From the NCBI RefSeq assembly GCF_038443385.1, contig NZ_CP151726.1, forward strand, positions 3,410,001 through 3,474,000: a stretch of 64,000 bases of DNA. Reading direction: 5' to 3'. The translations under genes were made by a program, and so were the position numbers. The DNA is from Stieleria varia (GTDB lineage Bacteria; Planctomycetota; Planctomycetia; Pirellulales; Pirellulaceae). This document shows positions 18,460-26,516 of this stretch, one piece after another (position 1 is the first letter of the stretch; the number at the start of each line of letters is the position of its first letter). Under the pieces are notes generated by a model. That model searched no databases, was not told where the DNA came from, and saw only the letters and a list, made by a program, of their open reading frames with translations.

Positions 18460-19734
18460 ATGTTGGACCGAAAACTCATCCTGGAGAATCCCGATGCCGT
18501 TCGCGAAAACTGCGAGCGCCGCGGAGTGCCCTGCGACATCGACCGCATCATCGAACTGGATGCCAAACGTCTGGAAAAGCTGCAGCTCTCGCAGGAATTG
18601 AATCGTCAAGCCAACGAGTGCAGCAAGCAGATTCCTGCGGCCAAGGATAACGACGAACGCCAACAGTTGATCGCACGCGGCCGCGAACTGCGAGAGCAAA
18701 AGGATGCTGCGCAGAGCGAGCACGACGAGCTGGAAGCGGAGATCGTCGCGTTGCAGACGCTGATTCCCAACATGACGCACCCGGATGTTCCCACCGGTGG
18801 CGAAGACGACGCGACGGAGCTTTGTTTCGGCGCGACGGCGAAACCGAGTTTCGATTTCCAGCCGCTGGATCACTTGGAGTTGAATGAAAAGCACGACCTG
18901 TTCGACTTCGAAGCCGGTGCGCGTGTGGCCGGTGCCGGGTTTTACTTCCTGAGAAACGCCGCGGTGCGATTGGACCTTGCGCTCCAACAATTTGCCATCA
19001 GCTTTCTTGCCGACAAAGGATTCACGCCGGTTTCGACGCCCGACTTGGCGCTCACCAGCGTGCTGCACGGCACGGGATTCAATCCTCGCGGGCCTGAGAC
19101 GCAGATCTACAGCATCGAGAACACCGAGCTGAACTTGGTCGCCACCGCCGAGATCACTTTGGGCGGTATGATGGCCGGGCAAACAATGACTGCAGAGGAG
19201 TTGCCGTTGAAACTCTGCGGCTTGAGCCACTGCTTTCGCACGGAAGCCGGCGCGGCGGGACGAGCCTCCAAAGGTTTGTACCGCGTCCATCAGTTCACCA
19301 AAGTCGAGATGTTCGCGTTCACGACGCCCGAACAAAGCGATGCGGTACACGAAGAGATGCGTGGCCTGGAATGTGAGATTTTTGACGCACTGGAAGTCCC
19401 CTATCGTGTGATCGATACCGCCAGTGGAGACTTGGGCGGACCGGCGTACCGCAAGTATGACTTGGAAGCCTGGATGCCAGGACGCGGCGACGGCGGCGAC
19501 TGGGGCGAAGTCACCAGCACGAGCAATTGCACGGACTACCAAGCCCGACGCTTGAATGTGCGATTCAAGAAAGCAGGCGAGAAGGGAACGCACTTTGTCC
19601 ACACGCTCAACGGCACCGCCGTCGCGACCGGGCGAGCCATGATCGCGGTACTGGAGAACCACCAGCGCGCCGATGGCACCATCAACGTGCCCACCGTGCT
19701 GAGACCTTGGATGGGAACCGACGTGATCGGCTGA
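18460..19734 (+). CDS. serS: Seryl-tRNA synthetase
   Basis: This is a 424-residue class II synthetase of normal length. Residues 1-105 form the long antiparallel coiled-coil tRNA-binding arm (MLDRKLILENPDAVRENCERRG start, rich in Glu/Lys/Arg). The catalytic core has motif 1 near KGFTPVSTPDLAL, a serine-binding TAEITL loop, motif 2 as FRTEAGAAGRASKGLYRVHQF and motif 3 as NGTAVATGRAMIAVLENHQ. It charges tRNA-Ser and, through that, tRNA-Sec. It lies 87 bp after the dipeptidase gene on the same strand and may be co-transcribed with it or have its own promoter. Confidence 0.96.
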   Translation: MLDRKLILENPDAVRENCERRGVPCDIDRIIELDAKRLEKLQLSQELNRQANECSKQIPAAKDNDERQQLIARGRELREQKDAAQSEHDELEAEIVALQTLIPNMTHPDVPTGGEDDATELCFGATAKPSFDFQPLDHLELNEKHDLFDFEAGARVAGAGFYFLRNAAVRLDLALQQFAISFLADKGFTPVSTPDLALTSVLHGTGFNPRGPETQIYSIENTELNLVATAEITLGGMMAGQTMTAEELPLKLCGLSHCFRTEAGAAGRASKGLYRVHQFTKVEMFAFTTPEQSDAVHEEMRGLECEIFDALEVPYRVIDTASGDLGGPAYRKYDLEAWMPGRGDGGDWGEVTSTSNCTDYQARRLNVRFKKAGEKGTHFVHTLNGTAVATGRAMIAVLENHQRADGTINVPTVLRPWMGTDVIG

Positions 19735-19819
19735 TCGTGCTGTCGTCGAGCCGTAAACCGGCTAAACTCTGGGGCATCCCACCTACTCTCCCTCCTCCGG
19801 AATTGGATGCAGCCTGACC

Positions 19820-21490
19820 GTGGACGACAACACCGATCAAAACGACGCAACCAACGCAGATCCCACCACTGAGTCGACCGACAACCTCGAAACGACTCAG
19901 GCGGTGTCCGAGTTGGAACTCGGCAATCGAAATCCTTCGCTCTGGCAGGACATGAGAACGTCGGAGGACTGGTGGGCCATCTGGTGCGCCGGTCTCCTGC
20001 TGATCGTTGGCTTTATCGCCGTCTGGATGAACGCTCCCGATCCACCACCGCCGGGCAGCAAAGAAAAAGTCTCCGTCTCCTCGCCGCTGAAGCCTTGGCT
20101 GTCCAAACCAAGCACATGGCGTGAGAACCCGCTGCATGCGTTTTACACGCCAGTGGAGGTCGTCGCTCAATGGGAACAGGAGGCGGCCGAGGCAAAGAAG
20201 AAAGCGAACGCGGAAGCAGCCGAGCGGTGGGGGGAAAAGAGCGAGCCCAAGGAGGCCGCCAAGCCTGAAGCAACTGAGCCCGAAGCCGCCAAGCCCGAAG
20301 CCGCCGCGGAAAAGTCTCCGCCGAAACCACCCAAAGCCGTCAATACCATCTACGGGACACTGGGATCGTTTCTGGTGATCGGATTGCTGTTCGCGGGCGC
20401 GATCCACATCAGAGGTCAGTCGGCTAGAAAATTCTTGACAGCGTTTCCCGTCGTCTTTGCCCTGGCGACTGTTGCCTATGTGCTGTCCGGCCAGAGTGTG
20501 ATCAAGGCCTACAATCTCGAATACGCTTTGTGGGCTTTGTTGGTCGGGTTGATCATCAGCAATACCATCGGCACGCCAAAGTGGTTGGGCCCGGCCGTGC
20601 TCACCGAGTTTTACATCAAGACTGGATTGGTGCTGCTGGGGGCGGAGGTCTTGATGAGTCGACTGGTCGCCCTCGGCTTGCCGGGTGTCTTCGTCGCTTG
20701 GGTGGTCACGCCCATCGTGTTGATCACCACGTACATCTTTGGCCAGAAAGTGCTCAAGATGGAGTCGCGTTCGCTGAACATGGTGATCGCAGCGGACATG
20801 TCCGTCTGCGGCGTCTCGGCCGCGATCGCGACCGCGGCGGCGTGCAAGGCAAAGAAGGAAGAATTGTCACTGGCGATCGGACTCTCACTTTCGTTCACCG
20901 TGGTGATGATGGTCGTGTTGCCGATGGTGATCAAGTTCTTGGATCTCAGTCCGACGCTCGGCGGAGCATGGTTGGGCGGAACGATCGATGCGACCGGTGC
21001 TGTTGCAGCAGCAGGGGCAACGTTGGGCGACGAAGCGTTGGAAGTCGCTTCGGCGGTGAAGATGATCCAAAACATCTTGATCGGTGTCACCGCGTTCTGC
21101 GTGGCCGTTTATTGGGTCACCTCTGTGGAGCGAGACCCATCGGCTCCACGCCCCAGTGCGATGGAGATTTGGTATCGATTTCCGAAATTCGTCATCGGTT
21201 TTGTGGTTGCTTCGATCGTCTTTTCGATCTTGCACGCCGTGCTGCCGCTGGGGCCGGAGATGGTGTCCGCGATGATCAAGGACAGCACGAAAACGATTCG
21301 CAGTTGGCTCTTCTGCATGGCGTTTGTTTCCATCGGTTTGCAAACCAATTTCCGCGAATTGATGCCGTATTTCAAAGGCGGCAAGCCGATGATCCTGTAC
21401 GTCTGCGGTCAAAGTCTGAATTTGATCCTGACGTTGGCGATGGCTTGGTTGATGTTCGAAGTCGTCTTCAAGGACGTGGTGTCGCCATGA
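19820..21490 (+). CDS. YeiH/UPF0324-type membrane transporter with long N-terminal extension
   Basis: This 556-residue protein starts with GTG (VDDNTDQND). The C-terminal 380 residues form a YeiH/UPF0324 (putative sulfate exporter family) domain of about ten membrane spans, with recognisable stretches [59 protein letters not shown] and [18 protein letters not shown]. The extra N-terminal part has one transmembrane helix at about 52-71 and an Ala/Glu/Lys/Pro-rich linker (about 115-175) with repeats of the type [14 protein letters not shown]. Usual family members have about 340-350 residues. The last base triplets overlap the start of a small membrane gene (ATGA). The transported substrate is not established. 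Confidence 0.88.
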   Translation: MDDNTDQNDATNADPTTESTDNLETTQAVSELELGNRNPSLWQDMRTSEDWWAIWCAGLLLIVGFIAVWMNAPDPPPPGSKEKVSVSSPLKPWLSKPSTWRENPLHAFYTPVEVVAQWEQEAAEAKKKANAEAAERWGEKSEPKEAAKPEATEPEAAKPEAAAEKSPPKPPKAVNTIYGTLGSFLVIGLLFAGAIHIRGQSARKFLTAFPVVFALATVAYVLSGQSVIKAYNLEYALWALLVGLIISNTIGTPKWLGPAVLTEFYIKTGLVLLGAEVLMSRLVALGLPGVFVAWVVTPIVLITTYIFGQKVLKMESRSLNMVIAADMSVCGVSAAIATAAACKAKKEELSLAIGLSLSFTVVMMVVLPMVIKFLDLSPTLGGAWLGGTIDATGAVAAAGATLGDEALEVASAVKMIQNILIGVTAFCVAVYWVTSVERDPSAPRPSAMEIWYRFPKFVIGFVVASIVFSILHAVLPLGPEMVSAMIKDSTKTIRSWLFCMAFVSIGLQTNFRELMPYFKGGKPMILYVCGQSLNLILTLAMAWLMFEVVFKDVVSP

Positions 21491-21705
21491 CCAGCGAACG
21501 CAAGAATGCCAGCGGATGGACCAAGCTGGCCCTGGTCGTCTGCGTGATGGCGTTTGTTTGGCTGATCGTGTTGCCGCGATTGGCAAAGCAGGACGTCGTG
21601 GAAGCACGCATTCGTTGGCTCGACGAAAAGCGAATCGATCCGGCGGCGATGTTCTATACCGAACTTGATTCGATGGACGACTACCTCAGCCGAATCGATC
21701 ACTGA
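21487..21705 (+). CDS. Small single-pass membrane protein coupled to the YeiH-like gene
   Basis: This 72-residue protein starts at an ATG that overlaps the stop of the preceding transporter gene by four bases. One transmembrane helix ([19 protein letters not shown], about residues 13-31) is followed by a charged tail of about 40 residues ([21 protein letters not shown]). I recognise no family. The tight coupling suggests an accessory subunit of the transporter. The same frame stays open further upstream, inside the transporter gene, but that is a shadow frame. Confidence 0.72.
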   Translation: MTSERKNASGWTKLALVVCVMAFVWLIVLPRLAKQDVVEARIRWLDEKRIDPAAMFYTELDSMDDYLSRIDH

Positions 21706-22170
21706 TTTCGGTAGGGATGTTCGTCCGCTGTTACCTCCACGAAGGGATTTTCGAGGGCCTGTCTGCGCAAGTTAATGATTAGGGATGGCAGAACGTTTGG
21801 CGGGGCACGCTATCGACTTGGAAAGTCGAGCGACAATCGTTTAACGCCAAGCCGCAGGCGACAACGTCACCACCATCCGCCCATACACAAACCATACGCT
21901 TTGTGCCGTGCTAGGCTACTGCAAACTCTCCCGGTTGCGTCGGGAGAGGTGTCAGAAACTTAGCGGCGCGCCACAGTGCGACAACCACAATTTTGAACAG
22001 CCCAACCAAGTTCCGTTTGACCCGCAGCCGAAGGCGTAGGCGGAAGCGGCATTGGGTCTGCGGTGCCATGCGTTTGGTAGCGTCTCCTACGCCTTCGGCT
22101 ACGGGTCAAACGAAGGGAAGCCCAGCGTGCGGCAACAACCAACGTCAGCGGCGCGTCGGCGTGTGGCTGT
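21706..22170. other. Intergenic region with two palindromic repeats
   Basis: There is no credible gene between the small membrane gene and the convergent thioredoxin-like gene. A short palindrome (GCTATCGACTTGGAAAGTCG and following bases, about 21808-21840) belongs to a family also seen near 48115-48143. The long inverted repeat at 22014-22112 is listed separately. The remaining sequence shows nothing I recognise. Confidence 0.7.
22014..22112. repeat. Inverted repeat CGTTTGACCCG...CGGGTCAAACG
   Basis: Arms of 27 bp with one mismatch (22014-22040 and 22086-22112) begin CGTTTGACCCGCAGCCGAAG and enclose a 45-base loop. A degenerate single arm of the same family lies near 9987-10015. It sits between two convergent genes and could end transcription from either side. 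Confidence 0.85.
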
Positions 22171-23268
22171 TCATTCTTCGGCCAGCATTTGCTCAAGGGT
22201 TTGACGCATTTGCTGCTCACCCGGCGTGCCCTGCCAATTCATTTCGCCTTGCCACCAACGTCGCAGAAACCCTTCTTTGTCGATCAAATAAACGGTCGGC
22301 CACTTCGTATTGGCCCACTGATTCCAGTTGGACGATTTCAAGTCCAACAAAACCGGGTACTCCAACTGGTCCTGCTTCATCGCAGCGGCAACCCGCTGAG
22401 GATCCCGCTCCGCCGAAGTCTCAGGCCGTTGGATCCCGATCACGACGAGGCCTTTGTCTGCATAGTCACGATACCATGCATTGTAGTGCGGCAGATTTCG
22501 TTGGCAGTTGATGCACTGAAACGCGTAGAAGTGCACCGCGACAACCTTGCCTTTCAAATTGGCCAACGTGGTCGGTTCACCCTGCAACCAAGTGACTCCT
22601 TCGCTCATCAACTCAGGTGCCATTGGCTCGGTGCGTTTGATCTTTGAGAAATCAAAAGGCGTCCCCGTCAACGTTCCGATCGTCAGCCTTTGTTGCTTGG
22701 TCAGTGCATCGCCATACAACTTTCGTTCATCCTCTTCCAGTTCAGCAAGCTCCGCAGACGCTGCCGCCGCGTCAAGCTTTCCAGAATTGAGTTGCTGCTG
22801 CAGTTCGAGTGCTTTCCGGTCGGTTTCGACGAACTCGTCGAGCAGTTTTTGTCGCAAGGAGTCACGCATTTGCAGTGCCTCGACGACATGTGGCTGGGTG
22901 ATCATCCGCGTACCCAGAGCTTGCACGGTCAGTTCACTGAGTCGTTTTCGCTGATCGGGATCAAGTGTCTGATCCAATCTCGATTGCAGCCTCGCCGTCA
23001 GCATTCGAACTTGTTCGGACTGGCGATCCACAGGCAAATTGCGTGAGCGAAACCAAACGCCGTCAACGTCCCGCAAAACGTCCATCACCGAATCGACCTG
23101 CTGCTCGCTGAGTTTCAATTCCTGGTGAACCGCATCGTCGCGAATCATCTTCAGCAACACAGGTGGCGTCTGCGGCATCGCCGTCGGCGTGGCGTCCTGG
23201 GCAGATGCAGGCTGAGTGCAGATGACAGATGAGAAAGCGAGTGCAAAGCAAGCGAGAGCGATTTTCAT
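22171..23268 (-). CDS. Secreted thioredoxin-like (redoxin/TlpA) protein with helical N-terminal domain
   Basis: This 365-residue protein has a clear signal peptide (MKIALACFALAFSSVICTQP, cleavage near ASAQ-DA). An all-helical region (about 35-200) rich in Leu/Gln/Glu follows. It contains LSEQQVDSVMDVL and LDPDQRKRLSELTVQALG, a pattern like Spy/LTXXQ-type periplasmic proteins. The C-terminal AhpC/TSA-thioredoxin domain (about 205-360) has the active site CINC (Cys252/Cys255) in FYAFQCINCQRN and the cis-Pro segment KWPTVYLID. It is probably a periplasmic thiol oxidoreductase. ATG 23268 is chosen because it starts the signal peptide; the longer open frame lacks one. Confidence 0.85.
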   Translation of the reverse strand: MKIALACFALAFSSVICTQPASAQDATPTAMPQTPPVLLKMIRDDAVHQELKLSEQQVDSVMDVLRDVDGVWFRSRNLPVDRQSEQVRMLTARLQSRLDQTLDPDQRKRLSELTVQALGTRMITQPHVVEALQMRDSLRQKLLDEFVETDRKALELQQQLNSGKLDAAAASAELAELEEDERKLYGDALTKQQRLTIGTLTGTPFDFSKIKRTEPMAPELMSEGVTWLQGEPTTLANLKGKVVAVHFYAFQCINCQRNLPHYNAWYRDYADKGLVVIGIQRPETSAERDPQRVAAAMKQDQLEYPVLLDLKSSNWNQWANTKWPTVYLIDKEGFLRRWWQGEMNWQGTPGEQQMRQTLEQMLAEE

Positions 23269-23395
23269 GGCATCACGATGGACGAGTTGCGAGTGAGAAT
23301 GGTGCGGCATAGCAAGGGCATTCGACTGGCAGCCAAAGAGTTGGTCGTAGCAACTCGCTTGATGCATTTCGTTGAGCGGACTGAATGCCCCCCAG

Positions 23396-23451
23396 CCCCT
23401 CTCCCCCAAAAACTGGCTCGCTTAGGCTCGCCAGTTTTTGGGGGAGAGGGG
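23396..23451. repeat. Perfect 21-bp inverted repeat CCCCTCTCCCCC
   Basis: Arms 23396-23416 and 23431-23451 (CCCCTCTCCCCCAAAAACTG and one more base) are perfect complements around a 14-base loop. It lies after the stop of the 175-residue gene and before the thioredoxin-like gene, both on the minus strand. It is a plausible terminator-type hairpin without a U-run. Confidence 0.85.
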
Positions 23452-23501
23452 AGCCCTATTTGACTGTTGAAGTCACGTTCCTGTAATCGCCATTGGGTCC
23501 T

Positions 23502-24029
23502 TCAGTCCGCCGCGTGCGAATCCAAAACCACCAGTTGATTCCACGGTTTCCCTTGTTCGGACCGTCCGTGAATCAAGTATCGATCTGTTTCAGGACTCGC
23601 TGGCAGGGCGTTTGAGTCCAGGGTGTAGGTGCCATAGCTGACCACCAGCGAGCGAGGATCCGATAGCGCTCGTTCGTATCCGTCATCGAGCGGCCCCAAG
23701 CAGACGTCGTCACTGAATGTCGCTCCGATCTCTTTGCGATTATCGATCTCTGTGTCACCGGTTCTCCAATCGTCGTTGATCCCTTTCTGCCCCGGCTGCT
23801 GATCCGCACCGACACTGATCACGACGGGTGCTGTGGCGTCATAACGCAGAAGATCAACACGTTGCCATTGGCTGGGCCGTTGCAAGGGATCGCCGGCCAA
23901 GTGTTGCAGCACGTCGGGGCGTTGAAGCCCCTGATCGGGCATCTCAGCGAACCGGTTTTGCTTTGCCCTCCACAACGCTGCTGAGATCAGCACCGCCAGC
24001 AGAACAGCCAGGAGAGGTTTGGGCAGCAT
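23502..24029 (-). CDS. Small membrane-anchored protein, possibly pseudopilin-related
   Basis: This 175-residue protein has an N-terminal hydrophobic anchor (KPLLAVLLAVLISAALW). The body contains VVISVGADQQPGQKGINDDW and GDTEIDNRKEIGATFSDD. The glycine/aspartate loop resembles the calcium loop near the C-terminus of major pseudopilins (GspG), but the prepilin cleavage motif is absent. I cannot assign a family. It lies directly downstream of the last pseudopilin gene on the same strand, separated by a strong palindrome, so it may be a late member of that locus. Confidence 0.6.
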   Translation of the reverse strand: MLPKPLLAVLLAVLISAALWRAKQNRFAEMPDQGLQRPDVLQHLAGDPLQRPSQWQRVDLLRYDATAPVVISVGADQQPGQKGINDDWRTGDTEIDNRKEIGATFSDDVCLGPLDDGYERALSDPRSLVVSYGTYTLDSNALPASPETDRYLIHGRSEQGKPWNQLVVLDSHAAD

Positions 24030-24078
24030 GGTGGTGAAAAACGGGTGTAAAGGCGAACGAGAGCCAAATCTGCACCCA

Positions 24079-24149
24079 CCGTAGTGGACGAGGTCACGAG
24101 TCCCTGCAGCGTAAAACGTTTCGAGGACTCGTGACCTCGTCCACTACGG
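24079..24149. repeat. Perfect 25-bp inverted repeat CCGTAGTGGACGAGG
   Basis: Arms 24079-24103 and 24125-24149 (CCGTAGTGGACGAGGTCACG and five more bases) are perfect complements. They are extended outward by AAATCTGC/GCAGATTT after short interruptions. A related single arm lies near 10040. It stands between the 779-residue prepilin gene and the 175-residue gene and may end or attenuate the long pseudopilin transcript. Confidence 0.88.
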
Positions 24150-24173
24150 GCAGATTTTCATCTGCCTCACGCG

Positions 24174-26513
24174 TTAAAAATCCTCGACAACGGTTTGTTG
24201 GCGAATCTGTTCTGCCGAAACGTCGAACAAACGAATCGTCACCTGTAATGCTTTCAGCTTTGCCTGCACGGGAGCGACCGCACGGATCGGCAGAGTACTG
24301 GGAGCGAGAGTCGCCAGGCCGCCCATGGTTTGCAGGCCGGAATCCTGCCCCACAAATTCACCTTCGTTTGCTAGGCCACCTTGGATGAGTGACCACTGGC
24401 GGTACGACACCGGCGTGGTGATCGTGTTGCTGGGCGCGGCAGGATTGTTGGGCAACAACAGCGGTTGCAAACCGTTCTCACGAATCGAACCATTGACTGC
24501 ACCGAACGGGAATCCGCCGCTGGGAGTCGAGATTCCTTCCTGATCAAACGCGTCGCGATCGAAGGCATTGGTCCACGTGTCGTACGTCGGCTGATAGAAC
24601 GATGACAGTGTATCGGATGCGCCAAAACTGAGAACAAAGCGTCCGCTTTGTTGCCAAGACTTGGGAAAGATGACTCCATCGGTCCCCGCGGTGGGCTCGA
24701 CTTCGATTCCGCTGAAGGGACTGGCTAGCTGGTTTCGGCGGGCGGGTGGAATCGGCCGATAGGTGGTGCCGTTGTAGTGCCTCAGGCCCCGCATGGCTCC
24801 ACCGGGCAGACGGGTGTAATTCAAATCGACAAAGTCGCCGCGATCGACCAAGCGAAACGGTCCCGTGGTCCCGCGTCCGTCGTCATCCAACAACACTTCC
24901 GTCAATCGCAAGTCGGACATGGTGACGATCTCATCGTCCGTGCCGGGCAATCCCAACTCGTCGACATCGAATCCCGTGTTGCCGTCCTGGTCGTCGTTGT
25001 TGGGTGTACCACTGGATTGATCCAGCCCCAACCACACGTACTTCGGCGCGGTCTCATCAAAGATCTTGATGTCGAATCCCAAGATGTCTTCAGCGATCAC
25101 GTCAGACCCGCCGCGGTTGACGCTCGCTGTGATCGGCGTTCCCACACCGGATCTGGCATCCGTCACGCGGTCCGCCAAACTGAATTCGGGACGCAAGTTG
25201 CTCACCAACGTGAATCGTCCGTACGGAAATGGACCGGCCGGAGGCGTCGCATTGTGGTTGGCCTGTGCGGGAAAAATATTCTCGCGGTTGATCAAATAGG
25301 GATGCGGCGGAGACAGTGCCAATTGGGGCATCGATGTACCGGCTCCGCCGTTGATCAGCGGCCCAGGTACTCGCACATGCCCGAATCGGTTGTCAGGACT
25401 GGTCAACTCCGGCAATGAATTGGCTCGCACAATTGGTGAGGGCACTCCGTAGCTCGTGGCCGTCGTGTCGGAGGCATCCGTTCTGGGGACGCTCCAGGAA
25501 TCCGGGGCACGGCTGATCGACAAATCCATGACTTGCTGCATGCGTGCGACGCCCGCCAACCAGTTGGGCGAAAAGGTCGTCGTATTGGCTGCCCAGTTGC
25601 CTGGGGCAATGATTGCTGAGCTGCCGGCAAAGAAAGGTTCGTTGCCACCTCGCAATGTCAGCGGCAAGATGATCCAGCCTTGATTGGTCCGCCGCATGAA
25701 CGGCAACGTGAAAACGCCCACGGTCAAGACATCCGGCGTGAACGTGGGCACGCCGCGGTTGAGATTACTGATGTTCATCTCGGCCGGGGTCATGTTCAGG
25801 TCCGGACGAATCAGCAGGACTCGGCGATGCAGGTCCATGCGATCGGGCAACAGATTACCATCGACGTCGGGGACCAGCGGGTATCCCGAGTTCGCTTCGT
25901 AATCGATCGTCCCGTCTTGGGTCCCCAGCGTCTTGACCCGCGCCCAGCGTGGCGCTGCCCAATAAGCGATCTCGGCCAAGTCTGAGTAAAAGGGAACCAG
26001 CAACGTGGGGTCAAATCCGGGCGGAGCCACCCAGCTCGTGCCCGCGGATCTGGCCCGGTGAGCTTCCAAAACACCCCAGGGGATAAAACCGGCGAAGGGC
26101 GAGTTCTCTTTGGCTTGAACGGTGAACGCGAGGTAATCGTCAAAATCGCCGAACCGACTGGTTGGAAAGTACTCCGGCTGAGCAGGGTCAAACCCGTCAC
26201 CCAGGATCGTGGTCGCATGCGTGAAGGGACCTTCGTGATAAACGAGGTAACCATCTCCGGTTTGCTGTTCCGTTTCAGGATTGGGGTCAACGGTGGCACG
26301 TTGCAATTCGTCACGGATTCGCATGGCGACATCACGTAGGACGGAACTGAGTTCCAGCTCCGCCTGACTTTGGGTGACTTGATCACCGATCAACTTGTAC
26401 GCTCGGGTCAAGCCGAGCATCAGCAACAGCGATGCGGTCAGCGCGATCAGGACCTCGATGATTGTGAACCCAACATCGGACGGTCGGACGGATGGGGAAG
26501 CTTTCTTTCTCAT
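24174..26513 (-). CDS. Very large PilW-like prepilin-type protein
   Basis: This 779-residue protein opens with a type III signal: basic leader, then G|FTIIEVLIALTASLLLMLGL with Glu at +5, the hallmark of prepilin peptidase substrates. The helix continues as in PilW/GspJ-type minor pilins (YKLIGDQVTQSQAELELSSV). Minor pilins usually have 200-350 residues. Here some 700 residues follow, rich in Asp/Asn/Pro/Thr, with acidic loops such as NNDDQDGNTGFDVDELG that may bind calcium. It is the last prepilin gene of the minus-strand locus and starts 3 bp after the 2342-residue gene ends. The role of the large exported body is unknown. Confidence 0.82.
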   Translation of the reverse strand: MRKKASPSVRPSDVGFTIIEVLIALTASLLLMLGLTRAYKLIGDQVTQSQAELELSSVLRDVAMRIRDELQRATVDPNPETEQQTGDGYLVYHEGPFTHATTILGDGFDPAQPEYFPTSRFGDFDDYLAFTVQAKENSPFAGFIPWGVLEAHRARSAGTSWVAPPGFDPTLLVPFYSDLAEIAYWAAPRWARVKTLGTQDGTIDYEANSGYPLVPDVDGNLLPDRMDLHRRVLLIRPDLNMTPAEMNISNLNRGVPTFTPDVLTVGVFTLPFMRRTNQGWIILPLTLRGGNEPFFAGSSAIIAPGNWAANTTTFSPNWLAGVARMQQVMDLSISRAPDSWSVPRTDASDTTATSYGVPSPIVRANSLPELTSPDNRFGHVRVPGPLINGGAGTSMPQLALSPPHPYLINRENIFPAQANHNATPPAGPFPYGRFTLVSNLRPEFSLADRVTDARSGVGTPITASVNRGGSDVIAEDILGFDIKIFDETAPKYVWLGLDQSSGTPNNDDQDGNTGFDVDELGLPGTDDEIVTMSDLRLTEVLLDDDGRGTTGPFRLVDRGDFVDLNYTRLPGGAMRGLRHYNGTTYRPIPPARRNQLASPFSGIEVEPTAGTDGVIFPKSWQQSGRFVLSFGASDTLSSFYQPTYDTWTNAFDRDAFDQEGISTPSGGFPFGAVNGSIRENGLQPLLLPNNPAAPSNTITTPVSYRQWSLIQGGLANEGEFVGQDSGLQTMGGLATLAPSTLPIRAVAPVQAKLKALQVTIRLFDVSAEQIRQQTVVEDF

Positions 26514-26516
26514 GGC

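Noticed and set aside
20530..21486. Long plus-strand open frame inside the YeiH-like gene
   Set aside because: It is a shadow frame caused by high-GC codon usage; only its last part, from 21487, is a plausible separate gene.
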